A stretch of DNA of 64,000 nucleotides. Origin: Methanosarcinales archaeon. Its GTDB lineage: Archaea; Halobacteriota; Methanosarcinia; Methanosarcinales; Methanoperedenaceae. The position numbers and the translations under genes were made by a program. Every line of letters starts with the position of its first letter. Position 1 is the stretch's first letter. The stretch is taken from assembly GCA_905339155.1 (NCBI GenBank), contig CAJPFJ010000030.1, positions 1-64,000 on the forward strand. Reading direction: 5' to 3'. Of this stretch, positions 63,568 to 64,000 are shown one piece after another. The notes below the pieces were generated by a model, which was given only the letters and a program-made list of their open reading frames with translations, ran no database searches and was not told the DNA's origin.

Positions 63568-64000
63568 AATCTCATCCCCTCAAAAAGCGAAACAAATAAT
63601 CCTGCAATAATAATATCAGCAGTTGACCCTGGATTGACACCTTCGTTCAGTAGCTCTTCGTCAAATTTATGAATTTCATTTCTTATTCTATTCATATCGC
63701 TCTTTAAAATGTTCCTCGCTCGCATTGAAACTTCTTCTGCTTTTTTATTATTAAATTTTGTCTGAATGAATGTGTCTTTATATTTCGATAAAAGCTCCAT
63801 GAATGTAAGAACTATGGCGTCATTTATGCCATTTTTCTTGATTTTATCCCGGATCAATGCGGCACATTCAAATGTCTTCTCAAAACCATTTATCCATTCC
63901 CCTGCGATCATATCATAGCTTCCGGAAATCTCCATCATATCAAAAAGAGTCAATCCCTGCGCTTTTATTTTTTCAATGGAATCAGTATCAGAAAGGTCGA
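63564..64000 (-). CDS. Triphosphoribosyl-dephospho-CoA synthase-like (CitG family), partial
   Basis: The C-terminal part of the protein, open to the window edge (more than 144 residues). It has the family's MEISGSYDMIAGEWINGFEKTF segment, KNGINDAIVLTFMELLS and the late NEGVNPGSTADIIIAGLFVSLFE, where the NPGSTADI motif is typical of CitG/MdcB-type ATP:dephospho-CoA triphosphoribosyl transferases. In archaea these act in an unknown cofactor pathway, often beside DUF447, as here. Its stop overlaps the DUF447 start by a few bases. Confidence 0.88.
   Translation of the reverse strand, partial: DLSDTDSIEKIKAQGLTLFDMMEISGSYDMIAGEWINGFEKTFECAALIRDKIKKNGINDAIVLTFMELLSKYKDTFIQTKFNNKKAEEVSMRARNILKSDMNRIRNEIHKFDEELLNEGVNPGSTADIIIAGLFVSLFEGMRF

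Noticed and set aside
1-64000. tRNA, rRNA or other structured RNA genes
   Set aside because: I searched the intergenic regions by eye for T-loop, anticodon-stem and rRNA core sequences and saw none; a covariance-model search would be decisive.

Overview
The window looks like a chromosome segment of a methanotrophic or methanogenic archaeon. The best fit is the Candidatus Methanoperedens (ANME-2d) lineage of the Methanosarcinales; this is inferred from gene content, not from a marker tree. Archaeal signatures are a thermosome subunit, archaeal-type glyceraldehyde-3-phosphate dehydrogenase, cyclic 2,3-diphosphoglycerate synthetase, an archaeal ACT-domain regulator, a FlaI/TadC-like pilus system with a MinD ATPase, and PGF-CTERM-like tails. 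Six multiheme c-type cytochromes carry 56 heme-binding motifs by my count, and they sit beside an FeS/NrfD quinone module. That is the profile expected of ANME-2d. No rRNA, tRNA or CRISPR array was seen.

Layout. 1-1260 is debris: a superoxide dismutase fragment and a broken amino acid permease. 1220-10172 (minus strand) is a signalling operon of three related PAS histidine kinases, a single-domain response regulator, and an unusual REC / cytochrome b5-like / DUF2231 membrane fusion; every junction overlaps. 10609-12939 (minus) is a thermosome / small helical protein / flavodoxin operon. 13105-14391 holds a transposase and a desulforedoxin-like protein. 14508-21754 (plus) has an SDR, a tRNA-dihydrouridine synthase, then MinD, a small membrane protein and a pilus/secretion ATPase plus membrane platform. 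21830-28155 holds a repeat-rich polysaccharide deacetylase, an AIR-synthase-like protein overlapping hisH, an aminotransferase, a small ferredoxin and aspartate-semialdehyde dehydrogenase.

28273-34054 (plus) is a respiratory module: 6-heme cytochrome, 4-heme cytochrome, Tat-exported FeS protein, NrfD-like quinone subunit, second 6-heme cytochrome and a 13-heme NapC-like cytochrome. The likely role is electron transfer between the membrane quinone pool and extracytoplasmic hemes. 47262-52292 adds two large secreted cytochromes (14 and 13 hemes) with beta-rich domains, suited to carrying electrons across the cell surface.

34123-44790 is a decayed accessory region. It contains a truncated TnpB, duplicated and broken MDR oxidoreductase and DUF4386 genes, a GC-rich epimerase that looks recently acquired, and several frameshifted or truncated small genes. 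Intact genes in it include a C45 acyltransferase-like protein, a carboxymuconolactone decarboxylase-like protein and a flavodoxin. 44845-46281 is an arsenite efflux / AhpD-like pair. 52313-64000 returns to core functions: cDPG synthetase, phosphoesterase, carbamate kinase, GAPDH with a CooT-like protein, a bactofilin-like protein, an ACT regulator, a second flavodoxin, and a complete bacterial-type RuvC-RuvA-RuvB set, which is unexpected in an archaeon. The window ends in a DUF447 / CitG-like pair whose downstream gene seems to lack a normal start codon.
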